Origin: Diadema setosum
Taxonomy: Eukaryota; Echinodermata; Echinoidea; Diadematoida; Diadematidae
Assembly: GCF_964275005.1 (NCBI RefSeq)
Contig: NC_092695.1
Coordinates: 9,072,197 to 9,136,196 of the forward strand
Direction: 5' to 3'
Length of the DNA stretch: 64,000 bases
A model generated the notes under the pieces. That model made no database searches. It saw nothing but the letters and a program-made list of their open reading frames with translations, and was not told where the DNA came from. How positions within the stretch are numbered: the stretch's first letter is position 1; each line of letters starts with the position of its first letter. Below are positions 35,973-47,858 of the stretch, in pieces. The position numbers were made by a program, and so were the translations under genes.

Positions 35973-36502
35973 GGACCTATTACTTATCGATCACTTTTTT
36001 TAAGATTAAATTACTAAATTATAGATACCTCGTATCTTAGAAAATATCCCTCAGTTTCACTGTCATTTCATTTCACTCAAGGCAGAAAATACCGCAGATT
36101 TATGCTGTGCTCAGATTGTTGACTTGTACCTTATACGTGGAATTCTTGGCGACAAACGCCAGTGACATTTTTTTACTCTGCACTGGTGAAGCTCATCATT
36201 TTAATCAACTGCCCGTTCTCCCATTGATAAAACATGTAAATGTAGTGAATGGCAAAGACTTGTTAACAATAATTAGATGTCTATGTGTATAATATTACAA
36301 ATGAGGATTTTCTTCAATTCTTTTTCCTCCATTTTCCTCAGGTTATTTACCTTGTATCCCCCTAATTTCTCTTGATTTGTATTCATGGTCAAATGTTCAA
36401 GCGTATTACACCCTGTCCAATGCGTACTTTTGATTTTATAAGCGAGAACGCCATTGCGTGAGGGTGGTTGATCTGAAAATAGGTGGTCGATGAGTAGTAG
36501 AC
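35973..36502. mobile_element. 530-bp inverted-repeat element, family 'CATCGACC', copy 2
   Basis: Left end GGACCTATTACTTATCGATC, right end GGTGGTCGATGAGTAGTAGAC. These match the ends of 34869-35414, and the right half shares its organisation. The two copies lie only 560 bp apart in the same orientation, with the 158-bp hAT-like MITE between them. Confidence 0.65.
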
Positions 36503-37412
36503 ATACAATATGTGATAATATTGAATTCTACTCTGATGCTTTAATATTTTAATGTTCACAACAGACACACATTTCAGAGCATCTCTAATTAGACACAATC
36601 TGCATACTTAATCAACAGTGCTATGCATTAAACATATGAAAGTATGTCAAAGGTACAAGGAGCTACCGTAATTAAAAAAGAAAAAAAAAAAGATTGGTCG
36701 ACAAAACTATGTGTTTCCAAATTTACTGGTAGTTTGAATGATATTTTCTTATAGCACTTTGCTACCACACGCTATTAGTATTGGTACCGATTAATTTAAT
36801 GCTGTCAATGTAGTCTTGTAGAGAACTTGCACTTGCAGGAAGGGGAAAAAGAGAGTACTTCTAGTTCTAATCTGTGTAGATCTAGACCACTCCAGTAAAT
36901 GAAGATTCATGTATAAACCTCTTGCTAAGGGAACAGCATCTCACCAAACAGTTTTGCTTTCAAGATATGAGGTTGTGTTTATGTAATAATCCTTATAAAG
37001 CCTTGCAACTATGATGAAATCGCCAGCAATTTTGGAGGTATTGAGTTATTGGTATCAGGTTGCTACTTGTAGAGCTTGATCTTGTTTACAATATGGTGTC
37101 AATTTCAAATTACTTTCGTTTTCAGTAAAATATCAAAATTAAAACCACAAGGGTGCTATTTACCCCATATTTGGAACAATGCTCATAAATTTACCCACTT
37201 TTGATTAAATAAACTTTTTATTTCATGAAAATTGATTGTTTAGTCTTTAGTTATGGGTACACTCAAATCTTAGAACGCAAAAGTGCCCTTCTGGTTATAA
37301 GCTGACAAAATGTGAATTACCCCCACCAGTCCTTCAAGTACGATATGGAATAATCATTCTTGCTTTTCTGCTATTAATTTCTCCTCTAGCCTGCATTCCC
37401 CTGTCACCTGCC

Positions 37413-38927
37413 ATGTCTGGAGTAAAATCACCTCGAGACACTTCAGCTGCCATAGATGCAACAAATGAATATGGTCCTCCCTTGGACTATTCCTACATAC
37501 CCCTGACATCCTTTCTAGGTAAGTGCTGCATGCAGGGTTGTCAATTCTTTTTCTGACTTACTCATGAGATGAACACACTGTAACATGAGCCTTGGGTTGT
37601 CTTGTAATGCAATTTGTTGACGGGATTTGTAAGATTTGTAAGATTTTATTGACTCTATCGACCCCCTCTCGGGGTATGAGAGTACAAACATATTTACAAT
37701 ATATGAATACAAAAATATAAGTGATAATGTACATGTACGTGTGAAAATAACAGATATAGATAAATATGTTTACAAAACAAGGCGTAAAGGACGTTTAACT
37801 ACTCTACCACTACGTGTGCAAACATTCACATCTACTTTACTTTCTACAAAAATACTGTCTTTCTTCTTTGGTATTGAAGAGAACTGAAACATAATAATTC
37901 TGACAAATTTGGCTAGTTTTTTTCAAATGGCAAGCATTAGTTGAATTGAATAATTTGGCCATATGTAATGCACTTGGTCTACTGGCTGTCAAGCTACTTG
38001 GTAAATACAATAATCTCTCTTTGTTGAAAAAGGGACAAACAAAAATATAATGAAATTCATCCCCTATATCGTAGGATGAACAAATAGTACAATGCAATTC
38101 ATCTGTCAGACTTGCATCAAACCCGCCCTTATTAACGGGTAATCCATTAGATCTACGGGATGGAATAGAACATCCTTGTTCTAAATGTGAGTTTTCTTGT
38201 GTGAGTATCTAAGGCTGAAATTGGATGCAATCAAATGATGTACTGTATGCCATTGCTAAGTCATGAGCTTTTGCCGGATATAAGTGAACAATTAAAAAAA
38301 AAAAAAAAAACCTCTTATAGTCTGTAACCCCCCCCCCCCCCCCCCCCCATATGCATATGGGGACGGGGAGTAGTAACTCCCGCTTTGTCTGCAAATATGG
38401 TTGAGAATCTCACTTAAAATGCAAACAAGTATAGAGAATGGTTTTTTCAACAGTGGCTAACTGGTTTTGACACAGTGAGTGATTTTGCTGGCTGTTTGGT
38501 TCAGAACCAAAAATTTCCTAGCTATATCTGCTCAAATTTGTCCCTGTCTGTCTTTGTTTCATGACCCAAAATGTATTTTGGCGGGTATTAAATTAAATTT
38601 TGATCAAATTATAAATATTCATGGAAAGTCTGGAAAACAAATAAACCTACAGCACACTCTGGTTACGATGATGTCCTCTAGACCGGCGTTTTTCTTTTAT
38701 TCTATAAAAGATTTCTGTTAAAGTTGTATAGTAAAGATATATAGATGATAATTTTGGAACCTGAAGTTTTACTTTGTTGTGCCAAGAATTTCTTTATAAC
38801 TATATTCGTTATAACTTGAGTGCACTGTATTTTAAGCATGCCAGTACTTTTCATCCAGAAAATTGAATTATTCTGCCAAAAACACAATACATTAAAAAAT
38901 TGTGTGTATTATAAAGTACTATGCATT

Positions 38928-38997
<70 letters not shown>

Positions 38998-39919
38998 CCA
39001 TTATAAAGCAGCCTATTGTGGAGATCCATCAGATTTTTATTCACTTTCTGTGAATGAATCGGCGAGGGGACATACTGCAGCATGGCACTGAAGTCTAACC
39101 ACATGTGTACTGTATTATTACTGATAGCCTGATCACCCTTTGATTGAGATGTCATAAACCATTCACCTCCATAATTGATACACTGTGATGTTCTCAAATG
39201 TTTCAGATGCTGGAGACGAGGTGCCAAGAAAGGGTCAGCAAAAGGTCGTGAGAACCAAGGAAGGGAAATACCGCTCCACATCACTCAAGTTTAATTACAA
39301 TGCACTGACAGATTTTGAGGGCTTCAAGGGGGCCCTGGAAGGAATCCTTGAAACACCATCAGACCTCTCATCATTGGATCTTTCATTCAATGACTTCACC
39401 AAGATAGATCCGGTAAGAAACGTAACCTAGACATAATTTTGTTGATGTTTTCCATGATATGGATGTTTTCACATGATATGATTGTTGATGTTTTCACATG
39501 ATATTGCATTTACCGTGTCAACTGACCCTTCAGGTGTCAACAAAACCCACATCCCTTTAATAAAAACTTGTTTAATGTTTTGCAAGACATGCTTTTTCAT
39601 TGTTGTTGAATACATTTATGTCATACAGGTCCTCCTTGAATACCCAAACCTGAAGATGCTGTATCTCCATGGCAACCACATCGACAAGCTGGAGGAGATC
39701 GACAAGCTTGCCGCCCTTCCAAACCTCATCAGTCTAACCGTCCACGGCAACCTAATCGAAGACCTGCCTGGTTTCCGTTCATACATCCTGTCACGGTTGC
39801 CAAAGCTGAAGACGCTCAACTTCAGCGGCGTGACGAAGGCGGACCTGACAAACGCGGCCACGTGGAAGACGATGTACGGCCGGAAGAAGGCAAAGCGGAG
39901 ACCCAAAGATGATGCATAG
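37413..39919 (+). CDS. LRRC51: LRRC51, small leucine-rich-repeat protein (3 coding exons)
   Basis: Coding exons 37413-37518, 39207-39412 and 39629-39919 (stop TAG), all GT-AG and in phase, giving 200 residues (vertebrate LRRC51 is about 190). Landmarks match the family: PPLDYS near the N-terminus, LSSLDLSFNDFTKIDP, then LKMLYLHGNHIDKLEEIDKL, LISLTVHGNLIE and the C-terminal LNFSGVTKADLTNAATWK followed by a Lys/Arg-rich tail. LRRs cover about residues 87-170, with an LRR-cap-like end. The ATG is the first in an exon that seems to start at 37390 after TTTCTCCTCTAG, implying an upstream non-coding exon. In mammals this gene (LRTOMT locus) lies beside LAMTOR1; its molecular role is not settled. 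The product is probably cytosolic: no signal peptide or membrane segment. Confidence 0.93.
37625..38200 (-). pseudogene. 5'-truncated LINE with C-terminal ORF2 remnant, antisense in LRRC51 intron 1
   Basis: On the - strand about 100 codons stay open (about 38200 to 37837), with GLPVNKGG, then LHCTICSSYDIGDEFHYIFV and CPFFNKERLLYLP. This Cys/His-rich pattern (CxxC...DEFHYxFxCPFF) is usual at the C-terminus of non-LTR retrotransposon ORF2 proteins. After the stop a 3' UTR runs to a repeated tail of AAATCTTAC units (37625-37645), as expected for a LINE 3' end. The reverse transcriptase and endonuclease parts are missing. It is inserted opposite to LRRC51. Confidence 0.75.
38297..38348. repeat. 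A17 and C18 homopolymer runs
   Basis: A long A run (about 38294-38310) and a long C run (about 38330-38348), separated by CCTCTTATAGTCTGTAA. Length is likely to be uncertain in any assembly. Confidence 0.8.
38650..38827. mobile_element. 178-bp TA-flanked MITE, 'GTGCACT' family copy 1
   Basis: TA, then CAGCACACTCTGGTTACGAT on the left and ATAACTTGAGTGCACTG, then TA on the right: imperfect inverted repeats with TA duplication. Related to 40566-40752 by the shared right end (GTTATAAC...GAGTGCACTG). Lies in LRRC51 intron 1. Confidence 0.75.
38931..38998. repeat. (CAA)n microsatellite
   Basis: About 22 uninterrupted CAA/ACA triplets in LRRC51 intron 1, about 210 bp before coding exon 2. The opposite strand reads as poly-Cys in one frame, an artefact. 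Confidence 0.95.
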
Positions 39920-40565
39920 AGTGCCTGCCTCCTTATTGCTGAACCCTCACCCTTGTAACCACAGACTACTGTAGTCTACAAAATGCTGGTGAAACATTCC
40001 AAGATGCTAATGGCAAAAGAAATATTTGTGTGAAGGCCACTGAGCAGTTTGGGGACTTCAGTCAAGCCACAGACTGTGAAGTGCCTCCAGATTTCTATCT
40101 CATCTGTAGATCTCTGATTCTGACAGAAAAAGACCATGGAATGACTTGTACAGACGTCATCCTGGAAGACTTGCCGATATTACCAGCATCATTTGTTGTT
40201 GTTCACTACCAGCATTAGCAGTGTTCATGCCCGACTGTAGCATATAATTTACCACTAAGAAGCAGAAAATTGGTGAATTCAGCATCCTGTGGAGTAATGA
40301 GGAAACTATAACATACATGATGAGGTGTAGCATTACATTTTAGGATGATGCAGGATTTATATCGGATGCATTGTACTTTTTGAATGAGAAAAATAATACT
40401 TTTGCCCTTTATACTTTTTCTGTACTCTGCCTTTTCTTCCTTACCCAAGTGTCAATGTTATCCATAAAAGAAACCCCAGAATGTCACAATTTCGTGGACT
40501 TTGTGCTTTGATGTTTCAGGATGGCTGGCACAAAGAATGAAGTTTTATCAGATTTCTACTGAGTA

Positions 40566-40752
40566 CAGTGGACTCCAATTATATAACGCAATCCTCTGGA
40601 CTGGCAGTTTTCTTCGGTTATATCAAAATGTTGTTATAACTGAACAAATAAACGATAAAAAACATGGAGCAGATAATGTTGCAGCCTGAATTTTTATTTA
40701 GTTGCAACCAGAATTTCGTTATAACTGTGTTTGTTATAACGGGAGTGCACTG
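40566..40752. mobile_element. 187-bp TA-flanked MITE, 'GTGCACT' family copy 2
   Basis: CAGTGGACTCCAATTATATA on the left, TTATAACGGGAGTGCACTG on the right, with TA on both sides. Several TTATAAC motifs lie inside. It contains an AATAAA, so it may supply a poly(A) signal to the LRRC51 3' end 650 nt upstream. Confidence 0.75.
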
Positions 40753-41691
40753 TATGGACTTTTTGAAGAACACTAAAATATATCAAGATACAGTATTAAT
40801 TTAGCCAAAGTGAGCTGTGCTGTCTACCTTTCACTTTCAGGAACGTTTTAAAAATGAAGATTCACAAATCAAAAGTATGCAATAATATTATCTTGCAATT
40901 TTTCCATCATTAACAGTTTGTTATGTAGAAAGTTTCCATTGACATGGTCCACAGACAAGACATTGGCTGCTTGGTAGTACTTAGCACTTCATTAGATTAC
41001 TGTTCACGCAGCAACAGGGTCAGAAGTGTAGAATGTTACATATGGCCTAGTAGTTTATAATGTGAATTTATGAGTAACTGTATGGTATACCTTTCCTTTT
41101 TACTTCAAAGAAAGTAATGCAATAATAACAAATCATGTTTTCTACCCACAAAGGAATATCACCAGAAACAAAATGAACTGGAACCATATGAAATACACTG
41201 TGGAGGTGGGATCTCATTTTTGAGTTGTTTGAAAAGTCAATATTGTCATTGGAAGAGATATGTGTGTGTGTCTGCTGTAGATTTGCTTGTACGAACATAG
41301 TGGCATTTAATACTAGTTTTGATTGCTTTGTTCTTAACAATTCAAGATGCCTCTTTTTACTATATGCAATGTTTATGATATATATGTGAGCTAAGAATGA
41401 TGTATATGTAGTGTCTTAGTCAAAGTAATGGCCATTTTTTTTTTTTCTCAGACTAGATCCACTGAGTTAGTTTGACTTGTAATATTCAAATATTTCATGT
41501 CACATCCTCTTTTTTTGTTTTATCATTCTTCCCCAATGTCCTCATGTTCCTGAATATCTGTCATAATTGTAACCTTGCCATCTTGTTTGTTGTTTCAGTT
41601 AAGTAATGCACTGATTTATACTAAAATGAATATTGTGGTTCATGAATGTCAGCAGTGGACACAGTTTTGAGTGAGGCAGTAAATGTTATTG

Positions 41692-41855
41692 TACAGGATG
41701 TTACTTTCGCAAGTGATGAGGTCATGCACATTTTCGTGAGTTGCTGTTTTCGCAATTTGACACCGAGGCTATCCTGTGCGTTAGTATCCTAGCATATGGC
41801 GACATTTTCATTCGTGGTCCAATAGTGATTTGTGAAAATAACAGCTTATACAGTA
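41692..41855. mobile_element. ~164-bp imperfect inverted-repeat element
   Basis: Left end TACAGGATGTTACTTTCGCA pairs with right end TGTGAAAATAACAGC...TACAG with gaps. The centre is TTCG/CGAA-rich, like the element at 19195-19389. Non-coding. Confidence 0.5.
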
Positions 41856-43810
41856 CTTCTGCTCTGCTTGCAGCTATGCAAACTTAAGAAAACAAACACA
41901 CAAACTATATTATCGCTGCACAGCCTATTCTCTTGGACAAGTGCAATGAAACATTGTGATTTCTGTTTATTTTTTTTGTTTTTTGTTTTTCCTGTGATGT
42001 GAAGATAAAACTATGGAGAGCATCAAGCAAAGTACTATAAGGGAGCCAGGAATATCCTGATAATACATCCTTTCCTATACAAAATTCACATGTGAAAATG
42101 GTGTTGGAAGGTACTTTGAATGCTCTAAAATGTTTTGTGATCATTGTGACTTGCCTTTGTTTGCACATGTTACGCATATTATGTTAAGTTGTCCATGGTG
42201 TCTTGTCATGAATGTGGTGTGGGGGAGGGGAGTCCCTTTTTTTAGAGGGAGAATTTGAGGTCCTTAAAACTCATTGTCTATATACTGTGTCCCACTTTAT
42301 AAAATAAACATATAGATGCTATTTTAATAACTACCATTCACCTTGAAGATTTACAATGGACCCTGTCAACAGTCTTCCTTTTTTTTTTAGTCCCCAGTGT
42401 GAAGGCATAAATGTAATCTATCTACATATATACGTTGATTAAATATATTATCTCCGTGTAAATATCTTTCAAGCAAGTAACATAGAACATGAGGGAATGC
42501 ATCTTTAACAGAAGTATATAGATTATGCAGGTGTGAGAAGATATTCAAGTTTGCTCTACTAACACTTATGGTAGAGGCTATTCATGCAGTATTTAAAGGA
42601 TGTGATATGACCAAAACTTCCTAGCATCTCAGCACTGTACTGTTGATTATACTTCACATTATATACCTTAGTACAAACCAGTTTAAGGACATAATTCCAC
42701 ATCAGAGAAAAATGATCTTCTTAATAAATGTATTTATTACAGTTCAAATAACTCGCTCTTTGTCTTTTCATTTCATGTTTTTTTTAATGGTTACAAGAAA
42801 ACATATATATAAATGTATGATACATCTCGCAAAAAAGGGGCTATTAGTCTTCATGTTAAGCAAGAAATCTCTGTAAGCCCAAAATATATTCAGGACATTG
42901 CCATACAAATGCAAAGCAACAGTAAATATTTTCATATATTTTACAAAGTAATCAAATTTTAAGGTCTATTGACACAATGAGATGAATTCCTCCATGCTCC
43001 CAGAGCTATGGAGACAAAACATTTCAACAAAAACACTTCTTGCAGATTATTGTTTGCACATGCAAAAATCAGAACATCATTAACACAGCCGACAAAAGAA
43101 AACCATTCAGTTTTCAAAGGATATGTTCAACCGACATTTGAAAGTGAAGGTACTTGGTGTACCGCGAAAACAGAACAAAACAACATTGTCTTATGTCCGG
43201 TTCGTCTGTGAACATGAAAATATATTTGTCGAGCTCTAGATATGTCCTCTTCAGAAAATTACTCGATTACATTTCTATCCATTTGCATTTTAAAGGAAGA
43301 AAAATGTACAAAATGCAGAAAAGTGGGTGTTAGATGGGCGTGGGCATTTGGTGCAAACCCCTAATTTGTTACGATTGTACATTTCCTGAAAGTCAAGTCA
43401 CTGAAGTCGATTCTGGCATATTTTGTATTCAACATACATGTAAAATGACAAAAAAGTGGCCACTGACTTATTTCTAAATACATGGTACATGCTTGATGTA
43501 ATTCAGCACCCTCCTTTGCTTCAAAACTACGCAAAACAAAAAACGAAAACGAAGTTGAAAGAATTCAAGTCAGAATATATGTCTAATGTACCTTCATGAC
43601 TGCTTAGGATATGAAAACTTGGCCTATTACAACGTGTAAAACCTCTTAACTTTATACCCTCTGCCGTTCACCTACTGTCAAAAGTATGAATAAAGGAAGC
43701 AAGACATGGTAAATACGAATATAATAATTTGGTGAACAATAAGGATAGTTGCACTACCTAAAGTGTGGGGGAGGGGAGGAATTGCATTCAAATAAAGTGA
43801 AAGAAACAAG

Positions 43811-44882
43811 AGACCCGCGGGTCTAGCGCTCACCTGAGTATCGCAAGTTCACCTTTCACGCAGTCACTAATCTAAATTATTCACAGCTCTACTAAAATTT
43901 GACCAGGCTTCTCAAGTAGAAGATGAAAATGTACAATAAGGGCCGAAATTTTTAAAGATTCCTTCATTTGGGGGGATTGGGGGCCCCCTGGGGCCCTCTG
44001 GGTGGGGCATGGTGCCCATTTTGATAAATTGAGATCCTGACCCCCTAGGGATGCTACCTGCCAAGTTTGACGAAAATCCATCATGAGGTTTTCAGGAAGA
44101 AGATGAAAATGTACAATTCAGGCCCCCATTTGGACCTTCCCAACCCCCCCCCCCCCCTGCCCCCAAGAGGGGCACCCCTGGATTTGCTATGAACAAACTT
44201 GAAACTACAGTCATTAATGTACTCACTCATAGTATTATCTTAGCTTTATAACTTCTGATTCTAGAGAAGATTTTTAAAGATTCCTTCATTTTGGGGGGTT
44301 TGGCCCCGCTGGGGCCCCTGGGTGGGGCATGGTGCCCATTTTAACAAATTGAGATCCTAACCCCCTAGGGATACTACCTGCCAAGTTTGGTGAAAATTGG
44401 TCACGGGGTTCTCAAGAAGAAGATGAAAATGTATAATTTAGGCCCCATTAGGACCCCTCCCCACCCCCCTCCCCTGGGTCCCAAGGGGGGCACCCCTGAT
44501 TCTGCCATGAACAAACTTGAAACTACAGTCATCAATGTACTAACTCATAGTATTAACTTAGCTCTATCACTTCTGGTTCTAGAGAAGAAGATTTTTACAG
44601 ATTCCTTAATTTTTGGGGGTTTGGGCCCCCCTGGGGGCCCCCTGGGTGGGGCATGGTGCCCATTTTAACAAATTGAGTTCCTAACCCCCTAGGGATGCTA
44701 CCTGCCAAGTTTGATGAAAATCGGTCTTGGGGTTTTCAAGAAGAAGATAAAAATGTAAAAGTTTACGCACGACGGACGACGCACGACGGACGACGCACGA
44801 CGCACGACGCACGACGCACGACGGACGCCGGACGAAGGGCGATCGCAATAGCTCACTTGAGCCTTTGGCTCAGGTGAGCTAA
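43811..44882. mobile_element. 1.07-kb Helentron/HINE-like element with three ~321-bp internal repeats
   Basis: Three tandem units of about 321 bp (AGATTCCTTCATT at 43956 and 44278, AGATTCCTTAATT at 44599). Each carries GGGTGGGGCATGGTGCCCAT, CCCCCTAGGGATGCTACCTG-type and AAGAAGATGAAAATGTA-type blocks. Then comes a GACGGACGACGCAC microsatellite (about 44768-44835) and a 3' hairpin: GCTCACTTGAGCC, TTT, GGCTCAGGTGAGC, followed by TAA. The left end (AGCGCTCACCTGAG at about 43825) is inverse to the right end. Core repeats, a microsatellite and a 3' hairpin ending in CTAA recall Helentron-derived non-autonomous elements; the class is inferred. No protein is coded. Confidence 0.65.
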
Positions 44883-45105
44883 CAAAACCAGACACAAACA
44901 ATGCAAAGGCCCACAGCTCTGTCCCACCATCTTTCCAAAATCATATTACACAGAAGCCAAAGATGGCATACAGACTCTATAGAATCCATTAAAATTTTTC
45001 ATTTCGAATACACACAGAATCTGCTGCGACATATATGCTCCTTGAGATTTCGTGTGATTTTTCTCTTCAGACGCTTATGTCAATTTGGGCTCCAATAAAA
45101 GCCTA

Positions 45106-45441
45106 CTGTGAAAGTGGGAATTTTTGCCCATTTCGAGCTACAAAAAAACTCGTGCGAAAATAAAAGAGCACAAATTTTTGCTTATTATTTTGCTCTTCTG
45201 TTATTTGACATTTTCTTCACATTTGTAAGTCCTTGGTATGAGTAAACATGCAGTCATAATGCAGACCAGTTAACTTTTACCATAGTACAAAATATGTGCT
45301 GCCAAAAAATATGGCAGCGGTGAGCTGTTTGAAGTGCTCGCACAATTGTCATGACCGAACGTCAAGACGTATGCAAAATTTGTCTTACCTGGTACTTGGC
45401 TGAGCACAAGAAATCACTTGCGTGGAAATTTCCACTTTTAC
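45106..45441. mobile_element. ~336-bp inverted-repeat element (CTGTNAAAGTGG family)
   Basis: Left end after TA: CTGTGAAAGTGGGAATTTTT; right end GTGGAAATTTCCACTTTTAC. The ends match the small element at 3728-3908, but the interior is longer. The right boundary is uncertain by a few bases. Confidence 0.5.
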
Positions 45442-47604
45442 ACAATATCAGGTGAATGTCACATTAGGCCCACAAATTGAAAATCAGAGAAGTTGTACTG
45501 ATATTGTGAAAAATAATTCAAGCTTCAGACTTTGTGTCACCCTTTCAAGAACCCCGACTTTGATGTGTACAAAATTATGGATGGTAGTGTTTAAGAGTCA
45601 ATTACAAAAGCGCACAGGAAACAATGTGCCGCTTGATACATCAGTCTGTCACACACAACACACACACATACACACACACACACGCACACACACAAGAGAA
45701 ACATGAACTTCTCATTCTGTTGGCAAGAAAAATGTCTGTGCGTCTGTGTGATCAAACTCAAGCCCAGGCTGCTCTTTCAATACAGAGAATAAATGAACAT
45801 AGAAGAAAGGCTATTACATAGCTAATGTGGTATATTAAGAAAATAAAAACAAAAACTGAAAGAGAATGAGAGAGACAACCCCAAAAAGCATACATAAACC
45901 CCAAACAATAAACATATACCCATTGGGATCTCATCTGTGAAAACAGGTATGTTGCTATCTGGCGCATTACAGGATATTGTTATCGATGATGCAGCTATGT
46001 GCCATGTTGTGTGTACATAGACAAAATAGGTACATGTAGATACCCATGCTTGTTGAACCAAACAATATACACAAACAATTATATGACTTTGAGATTTGAG
46101 GTTATGCCTACAACTGATGATCCAATTCCTGACCTGTTGAGTAAATAAGACTTGCAAATGGTCAATTGCCATTTGGCATTTGGGGGAAATAACATTGATG
46201 ATCTGATCTGAAAGTGAGGTACATGTATCTCACAAAGGGTGACTTATTCATGATTCTGAAAGCGGGTTCTTCATCTGCTGTGCAAACAACATAAAGGTAT
46301 ATGATTTTTAATTAGTTTCAATGCCTTTCTAACTAAAAATACAAGAACTAATGGCAAAGGGGGCACTGTGTTTCTTGAAAAAATAAGTTTCACAAAATTT
46401 GTGACATTTCATGTACAAAAATAAAGCACAAATCATACAATGACATTATGATGAAGTTATCAACTGTTAAAAAAAAAAAATCTAACTAGCAACTGGACCT
46501 AATGCACCATAAACTTCCACTTAAAGGGAGGGAAAAAAAGAGAGAAAACAATGAAGAATATGGAAAAACATGATATCACTTAATGATACAGGAATTTTCT
46601 TGACTGAAGAACTAAACCAAAAACCTCGAGCCAACTATGGGTACGGTAAATATACAGGAGAATGAATTTATCATTTATTAATCTACTCATGTTGCACATT
46701 GGCAACGACGTGTAATATCCCAAAAATCAACTCCCATCAAAACTCTGCATACTCATCAGTAATGTGTTGGGAGCAAGTCTGTACACCTTGTAAGACTACA
46801 ACACAACTTAATCTGCATAGGATAATCATTTGTGCATTTTACTCCTTTTTTCTGTAGCGATCCCCCCTTCATCTAAAAAACAACAAAAAACAACAAAAAC
46901 ATAACCCCCCCCCCCTTTTTTTAAAGGATAAGAGTACACCTCATGGATGCACTAACACACACTTTGCAATTTCTATGACCTTTGACCTTCATGAGACATA
47001 ATTTTGTTATGCACTAGCACTGAGGTCTGAAGTTTCACATCTCTAGCATTCATTGTGCACTCTCTGGCTCTTTCAGCTCCTCTGATTTCAACACCACTCG
47101 ATTCCTAAAAGCTACATGGATGGATTTGTCTTCAATGTTTACAGTATACTTGTTCTTATGCAATGGTAGTTTGAAGAGAAATGATTACATGGAAAGATTA
47201 CGCCTCTCTTGTCGCCGTGTGTTTCACTTTCGATTATCAGCTTTATGTGCCCCATTTCTCACTCCACAATTGTTTTCACATGCTTTGTGCACCAACACTA
47301 GTCTTTATGGACTTCACACAAATAATGAAAACCCACAATATTTGTTTCCTATACTGTACACAATGTATCATAAATCAGTGAAGATTCTCTCACCAAGTCA
47401 ATGCTTTTGACTAAATATTTGTTCTTTTCTTTACACATGAACTGGGTTGACAGTAAGAGATAACTAATTCAGGGATGTCAACCTTGTACACAGCACTGCA
47501 GTATTCTGAGGGCTAAAAAGGAATATTTTTCATGGAAAACAGCATATTTACCTATCCTGCCATAGGCATATATTATGCTAATACAATTTGGGTGAAAAGC
47601 AATA

Positions 47605-47858
47605 TTTCGTCGCTGGGGTGACAAGACCTTGTATCTGCAATTTTGGTGAAAATGACTTTTTTCGATTAATGGTCAAATAATGGGTTAAGTGATGTCCTGT
47701 CCAAATCCCAGCTGCCTTACTCCAAAAATGAAGCCACCACGGCATGTCAAAGGAAAGGCTATCCCATTCACCACAGTGCTTTGGCCGCCATGTTTTTTGG
47801 CTCTCCTGAACATTTGACATTTTGTAGATACGAGGTCTTGTCGCCCCAGCGACGATTT
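47605..47858. mobile_element. 254-bp fold-back element
   Basis: Left TTCGTCGCTGGGGTGACAAG and right CTTGTCGCCCCAGCGACGAT are inverted with one mismatch; the pairing goes on into TGTATCTGCAA / TTTGTAGATACGAGG. The centre is unrelated, non-coding sequence. Confidence 0.8.

Larger units (their letters stand above)
39920..43810 (+). other. LRRC51 3' UTR and spacer
   Basis: About 3.9 kb with no supported gene. It holds two short inverted-repeat elements (40566-40752 and 41692-41855). AATAAA hexamers are seen within the first element (about 40646) and near 42303, 43689 and 43791; which one ends the LRRC51 transcript is not known. Confidence 0.55.

Noticed and set aside
38919..39284. Minus-strand frame with a poly-Cys end
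   Set aside because: A CAA microsatellite plus antisense of LRRC51 exon 2.
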